Both the position numbers and the translations under genes were made by a program. Below are positions 1-6,336 of a DNA stretch of 7,333 nucleotides, in pieces (the stretch's first letter is position 1; each line of letters opens with the position of its first letter). The stretch lies in assembly GCA_903944555.1 (NCBI GenBank), contig CAJASG010000704.1:1-7333 (forward strand), written 5' to 3'. The notes under the pieces were generated by a model, which saw only the letters and a program-made list of their open reading frames with translations, did not search any database and had not been told where the DNA came from. The stretch is from an uncultured beta proteobacterium. GTDB lineage: Bacteria; Pseudomonadota; Gammaproteobacteria; Burkholderiales; Burkholderiaceae_C.

Positions 1-1
1 C

Positions 2-799
2 ACCGTACTCGAAGAAACCTACCAGCCCTACCTAGCCCCCACGCCAGCGGCGGTAAACAAGGAGATCGTCTTGTTGCCATGGAGTTCGCCTTTTACGTGG
101 CTGAGACTGGGGTGGCGCGACCTCACGGCACACCCGCTCACCAGTCTTTTTTATGGCTCGCCTTTTTGGTGCATGGCACTTGTACTGGACGCAGTGTTTC
201 AGTTCGAACCTGAATACGCCATGATGGCAGTCTCAGCCTGCCTGCTGCTCGGGCCCTTTGTGGCGATGGGGCTCTACGACTCAAGCCGTCGCCGTGAACG
301 GGGTTTGGCGTCCGATTTCATGGGCTCACAGACCTGCTGGAAACAACATCTTCGCAGCATGGGAATGCTGGCCGGAGTGCTGCTGGTACTGGCGTTGCTG
401 TGGGGACGGGCGTCGTTGGTCGTGACTGCGTTGTTTTTCGACACCATCATGCCTTCCGACTTCGATGTGATGGAGGCTGCATTCAATGCCGATAACTGGG
501 AGTTTTTGGTCGCCTACGCTGTCGTTGGGATTGCGTTTTCCGCGCTTGTATTTGGCCTCGCCGTAGTTTCGGTTCCGATGATTCTGGACCGCGATACGGA
601 TGCCATTACTGCAGGCATCACCAGCATGCAAGTAATGGGTAAAAACACTGCGGTCATGCTGCTGTGGGCATCGCTGATTGCTCTACTGCTGGGGGTGTCA
701 GTGCTTTTGCCAATGGCTGTGGGATTGGTGGTGGTTGGCCCGCTGCTGGGGCATGCCAGCTGGCATGCTTACCGCGGAGCGGTGCGCCGGCTGTACTGA
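2..799 (+). CDS. DUF2189 (COG5473-type) integral membrane protein, 5' end probably outside window
   Basis: Multi-pass inner-membrane protein of the DUF2189 family; function unknown. Counting from the TTG at 71, an LRLGWRDL motif (residues 12-19), typical of the family N-terminus, is followed by hydrophobic stretches near residues 27-43, 50-68, 95-122, 145-172 and 193-226. The C-terminus VGPLLGHASWHAYR is also a family hallmark. The frame stays open from base 2 to the TTG, with coding-like codons and C/G-rich third positions, and family members usually carry some 20-40 residues before the GWRDL motif, so I favour a start left of the window. The alternative is the TTG at 71, which has AAGGAG six bases upstream. 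The stop is TGA at 797-799. No operon partner is clear: the next gene follows after 96 bp. Family assignment rests on remembered motifs and is fairly secure; the start is uncertain. Confidence 0.85.
   Translation, partial: TVLEETYQPYLAPTPAAVNKEIVLLPWSSPFTWLRLGWRDLTAHPLTSLFYGSPFWCMALVLDAVFQFEPEYAMMAVSACLLLGPFVAMGLYDSSRRRERGLASDFMGSQTCWKQHLRSMGMLAGVLLVLALLWGRASLVVTALFFDTIMPSDFDVMEAAFNADNWEFLVAYAVVGIAFSALVFGLAVVSVPMILDRDTDAITAGITSMQVMGKNTAVMLLWASLIALLLGVSVLLPMAVGLVVVGPLLGHASWHAYRGAVRRLY
59..64 (+). promoter_or_regulatory. Possible Shine-Dalgarno AAGGAG for an alternative TTG start
   Basis: AAGGAG lies six bases before tandem TTG codons (71-76) in the DUF2189 frame. It is the only direct evidence for starting that gene inside the window. 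It may instead be chance within coding sequence (codons AAG GAG = Lys-Glu), since the frame is open further upstream. Confidence 0.35.
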
Positions 800-895
800 G
801 GGTGGGCTTGCCAACTGATAATGGGCCACGTGGGGCTTGCTTTCAGGTGCAATTAATGTGGCCAGTCGAGTTCCACCGATGAACGGGAGGACGAA
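800..895. other. Short intergenic region, no convincing element
   Basis: Holds the GGGAGG ribosome site (885-890) of the small secreted protein and an 8-bp palindrome CCACGTGG (826-833). I see no terminator after the DUF2189 gene and no well-spaced promoter hexamers, though a promoter for the redox operon would be expected here. Confidence 0.4.
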
Positions 896-1201
896 ATGAA
901 GAAGACGCTTGGAGGGTTAGCACTTATTGGACTGTTGCTGTCCATGGTCAGTGCAGCCCACGCACGCGGCCCCCTGCGTGCCAGTGAAAGTAACACCCGC
1001 GGCTGGCAGTTCATGTCCCACAAAGAGCGCTTGGAACACCAATCCAAAATTCGCAGCTTCAAGACCTACGAATCGTGCCGAGCCTATCAAATCGAGCACC
1101 ACCAGTTGATGCAGGCGCGCGCCGAGACGCAAGGCGCATCGCTGCGAAAGGATGGTCGCGATATTTGCGAACACCTGCGCCCCCGCAGCGTGAAGCCCTA
1201 G
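896..1201 (+). CDS. Small secreted (periplasmic) protein of unknown function, 101 aa
   Basis: I cannot name a function. The N-terminus MKKTLGGLALIGLLLSMVSAAHA is a clear Sec signal peptide: basic start, hydrophobic core, AHA cleavage site near residue 23. The mature part is about 78 residues, polar and rich in His and Arg, with two cysteines: C61 in ESCRAYQIEHH and C92 in DICEHL. These could form a disulfide in the periplasm. The segment around KTYESCRAY..EHHQLM..RA resembles small uncharacterised secreted proteins of Burkholderiales with an E-C-x-A-Y motif; this is from memory. The start is supported by GGGAGG at 885-890, five bases before the ATG. The stop lies 19 bases before the flavocytochrome gene, so co-transcription with the redox genes downstream is plausible. 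A lipoprotein is unlikely because there is no lipobox cysteine. Confidence 0.8.
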   Translation: MKKTLGGLALIGLLLSMVSAAHARGPLRASESNTRGWQFMSHKERLEHQSKIRSFKTYESCRAYQIEHHQLMQARAETQGASLRKDGRDICEHLRPRSVKP

Positions 1202-1220
1202 AGGCAAGGGTTGAATACCA

Positions 1221-2483
1221 ATGCACCCCCATCTCGTGTCGCCTCAATACCGAATCCACCTGATTGCAGCAACCCTGGTGGGAACGCTGGTGTGGTGGAC
1301 TTTCCCGCAAGATATTTCCTCCTGGCGAAGTGCGTCCATCGTTACCGGCTGGATTGGCTGCGGCCTGCTTCTGAGCAGCCTTTTCCTCATGATTCGGGAG
1401 CCGTGGCTGGCGGCTTGGCTAGGGGGCTTGGAGCCAATGTACCTGTGGCACCACCGCTTCGGGGTTGGGGCTTACCTTGCCCTGCTGGTACATCCATTGG
1501 CCTTGGCCGCAGATGAATGGGGGGAGTCTGCAACGCTTGCCTGGAGCGCTATTTCACCCTGGCAGGAAGATTGGCCGGTCTGGCTGGGGTGGGCGTCGCT
1601 GTTATGCATGATGGCGGGGCTTGTAGTGTCGATGCTTCCCCGCGTTCCCTATGCTGCCTGGCGCAAGCTGCACCATTTGTTGACGATTTCCGTCGTTTTT
1701 GGCGGCGCGCATCTGGTTGTATTGGGCTTGGACTGGCCCCTGATTTGGGCACCCCTGTTGGCCATTTCGCTTTTGTTATGGCGGATTTTGCGGGCCGATT
1801 ATGGATGGGCAGCCAAACCCTATGCAGTCTCCCACACGCAGCGCCTGGGTCCAGACATGGTGGAGGTATCCCTGCTCCCGCTGGCGAAACCCGTGATCGG
1901 GCAACCAGGTCAATTCGTTTTGGTCGCGTTCTTTCGTGGTCCTCACTTCCAGGGCTGCGGTGAGTACCACCCCTACACCATCAGCGCCATCCATTCCAAT
2001 GGCGCACTGTCCCTGGGCATCAAGGCCTTGGGCGATTGCACCCGACACCTGCAATTGATCGAGTCGGGCGTGTCGGCCCGTGTTCAAGGGCCATTTGGCA
2101 CTTTTCTGGAATCACTGCCAGCCGGTCCCTGCCTGTGGGTGGCCGGAGGCATTGGTATCACCCCGTTTCTTGCGGTGCTGCGCAGTGGCCCATTGGCCCA
2201 GCGGGTTCACCTCCTGTACCTGCATCGCAACGAATCGGATGCGGCCTATTCTGATGAACTTAGTGCTCTCGCCAAGCACCAACCCCTACTCCATCTGGTG
2301 ATGGTTGACTGCGCCAATTGCCTGCCTGATTTGCAGGCCCTGCTTCCCGTTGCGAATGAACTACTGAAGCCCGAGTGCTACCTTTGCGGCCCGAATGGCT
2401 TGGTGAATGCCGCCGTGGCGGTGCTGCGCGAACGGGGTGTGGGCCTTGAGCGCATTCACTTTGAACGGTTTGATTTCCGATGA
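1221..2483 (+). CDS. Ferric reductase/NOX-like transmembrane flavocytochrome b (FAD and NAD(P)H domains), 420 aa
   Basis: Membrane oxidoreductase that should take electrons from cytoplasmic NAD(P)H via FAD to two membrane b-haems and out to the periplasmic side. Residues 1-190 hold about six membrane helices. Two His pairs fit bis-His haem ligation: H77/H78 with H91 (WHHRFGVGAYLALLVHP) and H151/H152 with H164 (KLHHLLTISVVFGGAHL). Residues 200-300 form an FAD-binding barrel with HPYTIS (250-255) and GIKALGDCT (266-274). The nucleotide-binding domain has GGIGITP (309-315) and CGP (389-391), and the C-terminus ends in an aromatic E-R-F-D-F-R. All expected motifs are present and length is normal for the fused family. 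The ATG follows a modest AAGGG at 1206-1210. Its stop overlaps the start of the cytochrome b5 gene, implying translational coupling. The physiological acceptor (Fe(III), oxygen, periplasmic haem protein) cannot be read from sequence. Confidence 0.9.
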   Translation: MHPHLVSPQYRIHLIAATLVGTLVWWTFPQDISSWRSASIVTGWIGCGLLLSSLFLMIREPWLAAWLGGLEPMYLWHHRFGVGAYLALLVHPLALAADEWGESATLAWSAISPWQEDWPVWLGWASLLCMMAGLVVSMLPRVPYAAWRKLHHLLTISVVFGGAHLVVLGLDWPLIWAPLLAISLLLWRILRADYGWAAKPYAVSHTQRLGPDMVEVSLLPLAKPVIGQPGQFVLVAFFRGPHFQGCGEYHPYTISAIHSNGALSLGIKALGDCTRHLQLIESGVSARVQGPFGTFLESLPAGPCLWVAGGIGITPFLAVLRSGPLAQRVHLLYLHRNESDAAYSDELSALAKHQPLLHLVMVDCANCLPDLQALLPVANELLKPECYLCGPNGLVNAAVAVLRERGVGLERIHFERFDFR

Positions 2484-2845
2484 TGCGCCGCCTTGTTTTC
2501 TTCAGCACAGCCGTGTTTTGGCTCGTCGTACTGGTGCTCGCGCTGACCACGGGTAACAACGGGGAGCCTATGCGTAATGAAAGGCCCGCAGCCAAAGCTG
2601 ACAAGCTTGTGACCATGGCGGAAGTTGCACGCCATGCCCGCAGTGAAGACTGCTGGATGGTGATCGACACCCAGGTCTATGACCTGACGGCCTACTTGCC
2701 TGAGCACCCGTCTAAACCCAGCATCATCCTGCCCTGGTGCGGCAAGGAAGCCTCCGAGGCCTATAAAACCAAGACCAAGGGGCGCCCACACTCAGAGCAA
2801 GCCGATCAGGCGCTAGCCAACTACGCCATTGGACGCGTTGAGTAG
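2480..2845 (+). CDS. Membrane-anchored cytochrome b5-like haem protein, 121 aa
   Basis: Probable periplasmic haem b electron carrier tethered by an N-terminal helix (residues about 4-24, after Met-Met-Arg-Arg). A polar linker (25-41) leads to a cytochrome b5 fold, residues 43-120. Visible signatures are the E-D-C-W-M-V-I core strand (56-62), VYDLTAYLPEHP (67-77) with H76 as first axial ligand, CGKEASEAY (87-95), and R-P-H-S (102-105) with H104 as second ligand, ending in YAIGRVE. The usual HPGG after the first ligand is replaced by HPSK, so the loop is atypical, but both histidines are kept. The gene begins with tandem ATGs (2480 and 2483) and its first ATG overlaps the TGA of the reductase (ATGA), so it is surely made with it. 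Inference: it accepts electrons from that flavocytochrome. It ends 12 bp from the convergent flavodoxin-like gene. Confidence 0.88.
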   Translation: MMRRLVFFSTAVFWLVVLVLALTTGNNGEPMRNERPAAKADKLVTMAEVARHARSEDCWMVIDTQVYDLTAYLPEHPSKPSIILPWCGKEASEAYKTKTKGRPHSEQADQALANYAIGRVE

Positions 2846-2857
2846 CGCCACTGAAAA

Positions 2858-3412
2858 TTAGCCTCGGAACTTGGTCGCGACTTCTGCAACACGCTTGCCA
2901 AACAGCTTGGCGGTGTCCAGGTCACCCTGGGGCATTTCTGCAGGGCTGGAGTCAGAAGGGGATTGCGCCATGGCTCCGGCAGACGAACCCACGTAGTTGA
3001 TGTCGTTGCGCTGTGCAGCTTTGGCGTTGCTAGGCATCATGCCGGTGCCGACCCAAATAGCGCCATGCTGCATTGCCAGTGTGAACAGGTAGTGCAGTGT
3101 GGACAACTTGTCGCCGTTCATGGTGGCGCTGTTGGTAAAGCCGGCGAACACTTTGTCTTTCCAAGCCTGACCGAACCATTGCTTGCTGGAAGCATCAGCA
3201 AACTTCTTGAACTGCCAGCTCACGCTGCCCATGTAGGTGGGCGAGCCCATGATGATGGCGTCAGCAGCGTTGAGTGTTTCCCAACCTGCATCGGTCACGT
3301 TGCCTTCGGCGTCGATCGGCACCAACTCGGCGCCAGCGCCCTCCGCCACGGATTGCGCCATGCGCAGGGTGTGGCCATAACCAGAATGAAATACGACTGC
3401 TACTTTTGCCAT
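2858..3412 (-). CDS. WrbA-like flavodoxin-fold protein / NAD(P)H:quinone oxidoreductase, 184 aa
   Basis: Cytoplasmic FMN protein of the flavodoxin/WrbA family, which typically reduces quinones by two electrons to limit redox cycling. The beta1 strand and phosphate loop are MAKVAVVFHSGYGHT (S10 to T15). The second FMN loop is GSPTYMGS (56-63), as in WrbA GTPTRFGN. The third region, TNSATMNGDKLSTL (93-106), precedes the AMQHGAIWVG strand (113-122). The C-terminal SSAGAMA...DLDTAKLFGKRVAEVA (about 143-179) matches the WrbA end. The length is slightly below WrbA's 198 residues. AAGGAG at 3419-3424, six bases from the ATG, supports the start. It lies 45 bp downstream of the pirin gene on the same strand, so the two are probably one transcript controlled by the divergent LysR gene. 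WrbA orthology proper versus a sister flavodoxin group is not settled, so no symbol is given. Confidence 0.87.
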   Translation of the reverse strand: MAKVAVVFHSGYGHTLRMAQSVAEGAGAELVPIDAEGNVTDAGWETLNAADAIIMGSPTYMGSVSWQFKKFADASSKQWFGQAWKDKVFAGFTNSATMNGDKLSTLHYLFTLAMQHGAIWVGTGMMPSNAKAAQRNDINYVGSSAGAMAQSPSDSSPAEMPQGDLDTAKLFGKRVAEVATKFRG

Positions 3413-3418
3413 GTGAGG

Positions 3419-3424
3419 CTCCTT
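3419..3424 (-). promoter_or_regulatory. Ribosome binding site of the flavodoxin-like gene
   Basis: Reads AAGGAG on the - strand, six bases before the ATG at 3412. It gives the second gene of the pirin operon its own strong initiation site, so it need not depend on translational coupling across the 45-bp gap. Confidence 0.7.
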
Positions 3425-3457
3425 GGGGTGGTTAAAGAATTGGGGAACGAAAATATT

Positions 3458-4159
3458 TCAGGCTTGCAGGTCAAACACCAGTACTTCGGCGTCTTGTCCG
3501 CGGGCCAGGGTCAGCAGGCTTTCGCCTTCCAGCAGCGCTGCATCACCGGTGGTGAGGCGCACGCCATTGACTTCGAGCTCGCCACGTACCAAATGCACGT
3601 AGCTCTTGCGGCTGGGTTCCAGTGCCAACTGGGCGGTCTGCGCACCATCCAGCAAGCCGCTGTACATGCGGGCATCGGCATGGATCAAGACCGAGCCTTG
3701 CGCGCCATCGGGGGAAGCCACCAAGCGCAGCACGCCCTGCTTCTCAGCCGCAGCAAACGTCTTTTGTTCGTAGCCGGGGGAGATGCCTGTCACATTGGGC
3801 TCGATCCAAATTTGGAAAATATGCGTGGTGGCGTCAGGTGCGTGGTTGAACTCGCTGTGCTGCACGCCGGTGCCCGCGCTCATGCGCTGCACATCGCCAG
3901 GCGGAATACCTTTGACGTTGCCCATGCTGTCCTTGTGGGCCAGCTCGCCGCTGATGACGTAGCTGATGATTTCCATGTCACGGTGGCCGTGGGTTCCAAA
4001 GCCGGTGCCCGGGGCAATGCGGTCTTCGTTGATCACCCGCAAATTACCCCAGCCCATATGCTTGGGATCGTGGTAACCGGCAAATGAAAAGCTGTGGTGC
4101 GACTTGAGCCAGCCATGGTCGGCATAGCCGCGGTCATTGGATTTACGTAAAGTCAACAT
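3458..4159 (-). CDS. Pirin family protein (YhaK/YhhW type), 233 aa
   Basis: Bicupin of the pirin family; relatives such as E. coli YhhW cleave quercetin in vitro, and YhaK has been linked to redox sensing. The N-terminal cupin (about residues 1-130) carries the four metal ligands in order: H57 and H59 in FGTHGHRDMEI, and H101 and E103 in GVQHSEF. The classical opening RKSNDRGYADHGWLKSHHSFSFAGYHDP and MGWGNLRVINEDRIAPGTGF are intact. The second cupin (about 145-233) is degenerate in metal ligands, as usual. Length matches the 231-residue E. coli homologue. AAGGAA at 4167-4172 lies seven bases from the ATG. It is the first gene of a - strand pair with the flavodoxin-like gene and is divergent from a YhaJ-like LysR gene, the same partnership as E. 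coli yhaJ/yhaK. The true substrate is unknown. Confidence 0.92.
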   Translation of the reverse strand: MLTLRKSNDRGYADHGWLKSHHSFSFAGYHDPKHMGWGNLRVINEDRIAPGTGFGTHGHRDMEIISYVISGELAHKDSMGNVKGIPPGDVQRMSAGTGVQHSEFNHAPDATTHIFQIWIEPNVTGISPGYEQKTFAAAEKQGVLRLVASPDGAQGSVLIHADARMYSGLLDGAQTAQLALEPSRKSYVHLVRGELEVNGVRLTTGDAALLEGESLLTLARGQDAEVLVFDLQA

Positions 4160-4264
4160 GGTGGGGTTCCTTGAATACCCTGAACTTTAGGCCTCGCAAG
4201 GCCCTTTACCATCCACCGTGTTTGATGGCATCATTCAATTTATTTCAATAAAAATAGATCATTC
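4160..4264. promoter_or_regulatory. Divergent promoter/operator region between pirin and LysR genes
   Basis: This 105-bp spacer must hold the promoters of both divergent genes and, by the usual LysR arrangement, the regulator's binding site. It is clearly more AT-rich near the LysR gene (4229-4264). Visible structure: GGCCT-N4-AGGCC (4190-4203), CCATC-N10-GATGG (4209-4228) and TTTATT-TC-AATAAA (4239-4252), plus TTCAAT repeated at 4234 and 4244. The CCATC/GATGG dyad contains ATC-N10-GAT, close to but not exactly the T-N11-A LysR box. I see no convincing -35/-10 pair, so promoters are inferred from position only. Confidence 0.6.
4209..4228. promoter_or_regulatory. Candidate LysR operator dyad CCATC-N10-GATGG
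   Basis: Perfect 5-bp arms (4209-4213 and 4224-4228) around a 10-bp centre, in the middle of the divergent spacer where a LysR activator site would be expected. Short arms make chance occurrence possible, and the spacing is one base off a strict T-N11-A box. Confidence 0.3.
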
Positions 4265-5206
4265 ATGCAAAATCCACGCGATTTTCTAACCCCCGATGCC
4301 CTCTCCATGCTGCAAGCCATTGAGGCAGCGGGCAGCTTCGCCGCCGCAGCGCGAGTCTTGGGATTGGTGCCCAGCACGCTGACCTACCGGGTGCGCCAGA
4401 TTGAGGATGCGTTGGACGTGCTACTGTACGACCGCAGCTCGCGCCAGGCAAAACTGACCGAGGCTGGTGCAGAGTTACTGCGCGAAGGCGCACGGCTGCT
4501 GGCAGAAATTGACGCGGTGGCCAACCGTGTCAAACGCGTGGCCACCGGTTGGGAATCGCAGCTCACCATCGCGGTGGACACCATTATTTCCAAGGCGACC
4601 ATCATGGAATTGTGCGAAAGCTTTTTTAGCATGGCGCCACCCACCCGCATCCGCCTGCGGGATGAAACCTTGTCCGGCACACTGGAGGCACTCACCTCGG
4701 GCCAAGCGGACCTGGCGATTGGCGTCGGCCCGGATGCGGCCAACGCCACCGGTGTCCACAGCCGCCCACTGGGCAGCGTGACCTTTGTTTACGCAGTTGC
4801 ACCCCACCACCCGCTGGCCAACGCGCCCGAACCCTTGAGCGACGAGACCATTTTGAAGCACCGCGCGGTGGCCGTAGCCGACTCGGTGCAACGCGGTGGC
4901 GGCCTGACCTTTGGTTTACTGGGGGGACAAGATGTGTTCACCGTCGCCAGCATGCAGGCCAAGCTGGATGTCCAGTTGCGCGGTCTGGGTGGAGGAAACC
5001 TGCCGCGTTGCATGGCGGATGCGTACATCGAAACCGGCCGCTTGGTGGTGAAAAAAACGGAACGTCCGCAACGCCAGGTGGCCATCGGCTATGCCTGGCG
5101 CGCGACCAAGGCCACGGGGCAAGGCCGCGCGCTGCAGTGGTGGCTGGAGCAGCTGGAAAGCGCCACCACACGGGCAGCCCTTTTGGAGCAGCACAGAGGG
5201 CCGTAA
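4265..5206 (+). CDS. LysR-family transcriptional regulator, YhaJ-like, 313 aa
   Basis: DNA-binding regulator with a winged helix-turn-helix at residues about 8-66 (DALSMLQAIEAAGSFAAAA...VPSTLTYRVRQIEDALDVLLYDRS) and an effector-binding domain at about 97-300. The features VPS.L.Y, LDV.LYDRS, the segment GWESQLTIAVD (residues 95-105) and AVADS in the effector domain resemble E. coli YhaJ more than general LysR proteins. YhaJ is encoded beside the pirin yhaK and has been linked to quinone and nitroaromatic response. Here too the gene is divergent from a pirin, so I infer it controls the pirin-flavodoxin pair and itself. The start fits the YhaJ N-terminus, but no Shine-Dalgarno is visible before the ATG (the upstream bases are AT-rich), suggesting weak or leaderless initiation. 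The inducer is not deducible. Stop TAA at 5204-5206. Confidence 0.92.
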   Translation: MQNPRDFLTPDALSMLQAIEAAGSFAAAARVLGLVPSTLTYRVRQIEDALDVLLYDRSSRQAKLTEAGAELLREGARLLAEIDAVANRVKRVATGWESQLTIAVDTIISKATIMELCESFFSMAPPTRIRLRDETLSGTLEALTSGQADLAIGVGPDAANATGVHSRPLGSVTFVYAVAPHHPLANAPEPLSDETILKHRAVAVADSVQRGGGLTFGLLGGQDVFTVASMQAKLDVQLRGLGGGNLPRCMADAYIETGRLVVKKTERPQRQVAIGYAWRATKATGQGRALQWWLEQLESATTRAALLEQHRGP

Positions 5207-5242
5207 GAACCGCACGTCATGCCCGTGTAAGAACACGTGCGG
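5203..5242 (+). repeat. Inverted repeat CCGCACGT/ACGTGCGG with nested direct repeat GTAAGAAC
   Basis: Perfect 8-bp arms at 5210-5217 and 5235-5242 flank a 17-base loop, just after the LysR stop codon. A direct copy of GTAAGAAC occurs at 5203-5210 (containing the TAA stop) and 5227-5234, a 24-base period. As RNA it makes a GC-rich hairpin, but no T-run follows, so it is not a standard intrinsic terminator. It could be an operator for the downstream flavoprotein or a 3' end structure of the LysR mRNA. Confidence 0.5.
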
Positions 5243-5292
5243 CAGCAAAGTGTATAAAGCGTTACCAACAATAACTTTTGGAGCCAACACAC

Positions 5293-6336
5293 ATGACTAC
5301 TTCCAAACACATCGCCATAGTGGGTGCCGGCATCGCCGCTATCACCTGCGCCCGCACGCTGGTGCAAGCGGGCCACCGTGTGACCGTGTTTGAAAAGAGC
5401 CACAACGTCGGCGGACGCATGGCGACCCGCAGCAGCCCTTTTGGCACGTTTGACCATGGCGCGCAATACTTCACGGTACGCGATCCGCGCTTCACCCAAG
5501 CATTGCAAACCACCCCCGGCGTGTGCAAGGCCTGGAGTGCCAACACGGTGCAAGTACTTGACGAGCGTGGCCGCGTGGCCGCCGCCGGCCTGCCACCCCG
5601 TGAATCGCACTGGGTGGGAGCCCCAGGTATGAACGCGCTGGTGCGCCGCTGGGCCAAGCCCTTGGTAGACGCCATGCAAGTGGAACTACAAACACGGGTC
5701 ACCCACATCGAAACCGACAGCCTGAACAAAGCACAATGGCAGCTGCGCACTGCCGGGGTGGACGACAGCACCCACGTGTTCTCCGGCTTTGACGCGGTGG
5801 TGCTGGCCGTGCCCTCACCCCAAGCCCAAGCCTTGCTGAAAACGGCACCCAAATCCAGCGCCCTGCTGAAGAAAATCGACAAAGTCACGGTCGATCCCTG
5901 CTGGACTTTGATGCTGGCCTTCCCCCAAGCCGTGCAGCCGGGCCTGACCACACTGGGCCCCCAGTGGAACGCCGCGCGCAGCACCCACCACCGCATTGCC
6001 TGGCTGGCCCGTGAATCCAGCAAGCCCGGTCGCAAGATCGTCGAGCGCTGGACCGTGCAGGCCAGTGCCGCATGGTCTGCAGAGCACTTGCAGGACGGAG
6101 AAGCCCGCGTGCAAGCCAAGCTACTCAAGGCTTTTTCGGAAGTCACCGGCATCCGTGCTGAGCCCGCGCACATTGAAGCCCACCGCTGGATGTATGCCAA
6201 GACCAACACACCCTTGGGCAAGTCGCACCTGTGGGACGCCAAGGCAGGCATTGGCCTGTGTGGCGACTGGTGCATTGGCCACCGGGTGGAAGATGCATTT
6301 GTGTCCGGCCTGGAGCTGGCACTTTCGATGGCGTGA
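5293..6336 (+). CDS. Renalase-like / COG3380-type NAD(P)/FAD-dependent oxidoreductase, 347 aa
   Basis: FAD-binding oxidoreductase of the amine oxidase/renalase fold; substrate unknown, soluble cytoplasmic. The N-terminal Rossmann motif is [17 protein letters not shown] (residues 7-23). The third Gly of GxGxxG is replaced by Ala, a mild oddity. The acidic ribose-binding E34 lies in VTVFEKS, followed by VGGRMATR (39-46) and the FDHGAQYF signature (53-60) typical of this group. The C-terminal FAD motif [25 protein letters not shown] runs from G319 onward. I chose the ATG at 5293, with GGAG at 5280-5283 nine bases upstream, over the in-frame TTG at 5278, which would place the ribosome site inside the gene. 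The stop TGA overlaps the GTG of the gluQ gene, so they are likely co-translated. An 86-bp spacer with a dyad separates it from the LysR gene, so it may have its own promoter. Confidence 0.87.
   Translation: MTTSKHIAIVGAGIAAITCARTLVQAGHRVTVFEKSHNVGGRMATRSSPFGTFDHGAQYFTVRDPRFTQALQTTPGVCKAWSANTVQVLDERGRVAAAGLPPRESHWVGAPGMNALVRRWAKPLVDAMQVELQTRVTHIETDSLNKAQWQLRTAGVDDSTHVFSGFDAVVLAVPSPQAQALLKTAPKSSALLKKIDKVTVDPCWTLMLAFPQAVQPGLTTLGPQWNAARSTHHRIAWLARESSKPGRKIVERWTVQASAAWSAEHLQDGEARVQAKLLKAFSEVTGIRAEPAHIEAHRWMYAKTNTPLGKSHLWDAKAGIGLCGDWCIGHRVEDAFVSGLELALSMA

Noticed and set aside
808..865. Promoter-like hexamers TTGCCA or TTGCTT with AT-rich AATTAAT before the small secreted gene
   Set aside because: Spacing between candidate -35 and -10 boxes is far from 16-18 bases.
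2809..2849. GGCGCTA/TAGCGCC inverted repeat (27-base loop) over the end of the cytochrome b5 gene, considered as a terminator
   Set aside because: Long loop, most of it inside coding sequence, and no T-run on either strand; termination between the convergent genes may be Rho-dependent or elsewhere.
2963..4087. A 374-codon open frame on the + strand opposite the pirin and flavodoxin-like genes
   Set aside because: It is antisense to two clearly recognisable genes with intact motifs, and its translation is Cys/His/Ala-rich with no domain; a typical high-GC shadow frame.
5253..5258. TATAAA as a -10 box for the FAD oxidoreductase
   Set aside because: Reasonable -10 but no recognisable -35 at the right distance; too weak to annotate as a promoter.
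5262..6275. A 337-codon open frame on the - strand opposite the FAD oxidoreductase
   Set aside because: The + strand protein has full FAD motifs and a ribosome site; the antisense translation is Ser/Arg/Cys-rich and resembles nothing.
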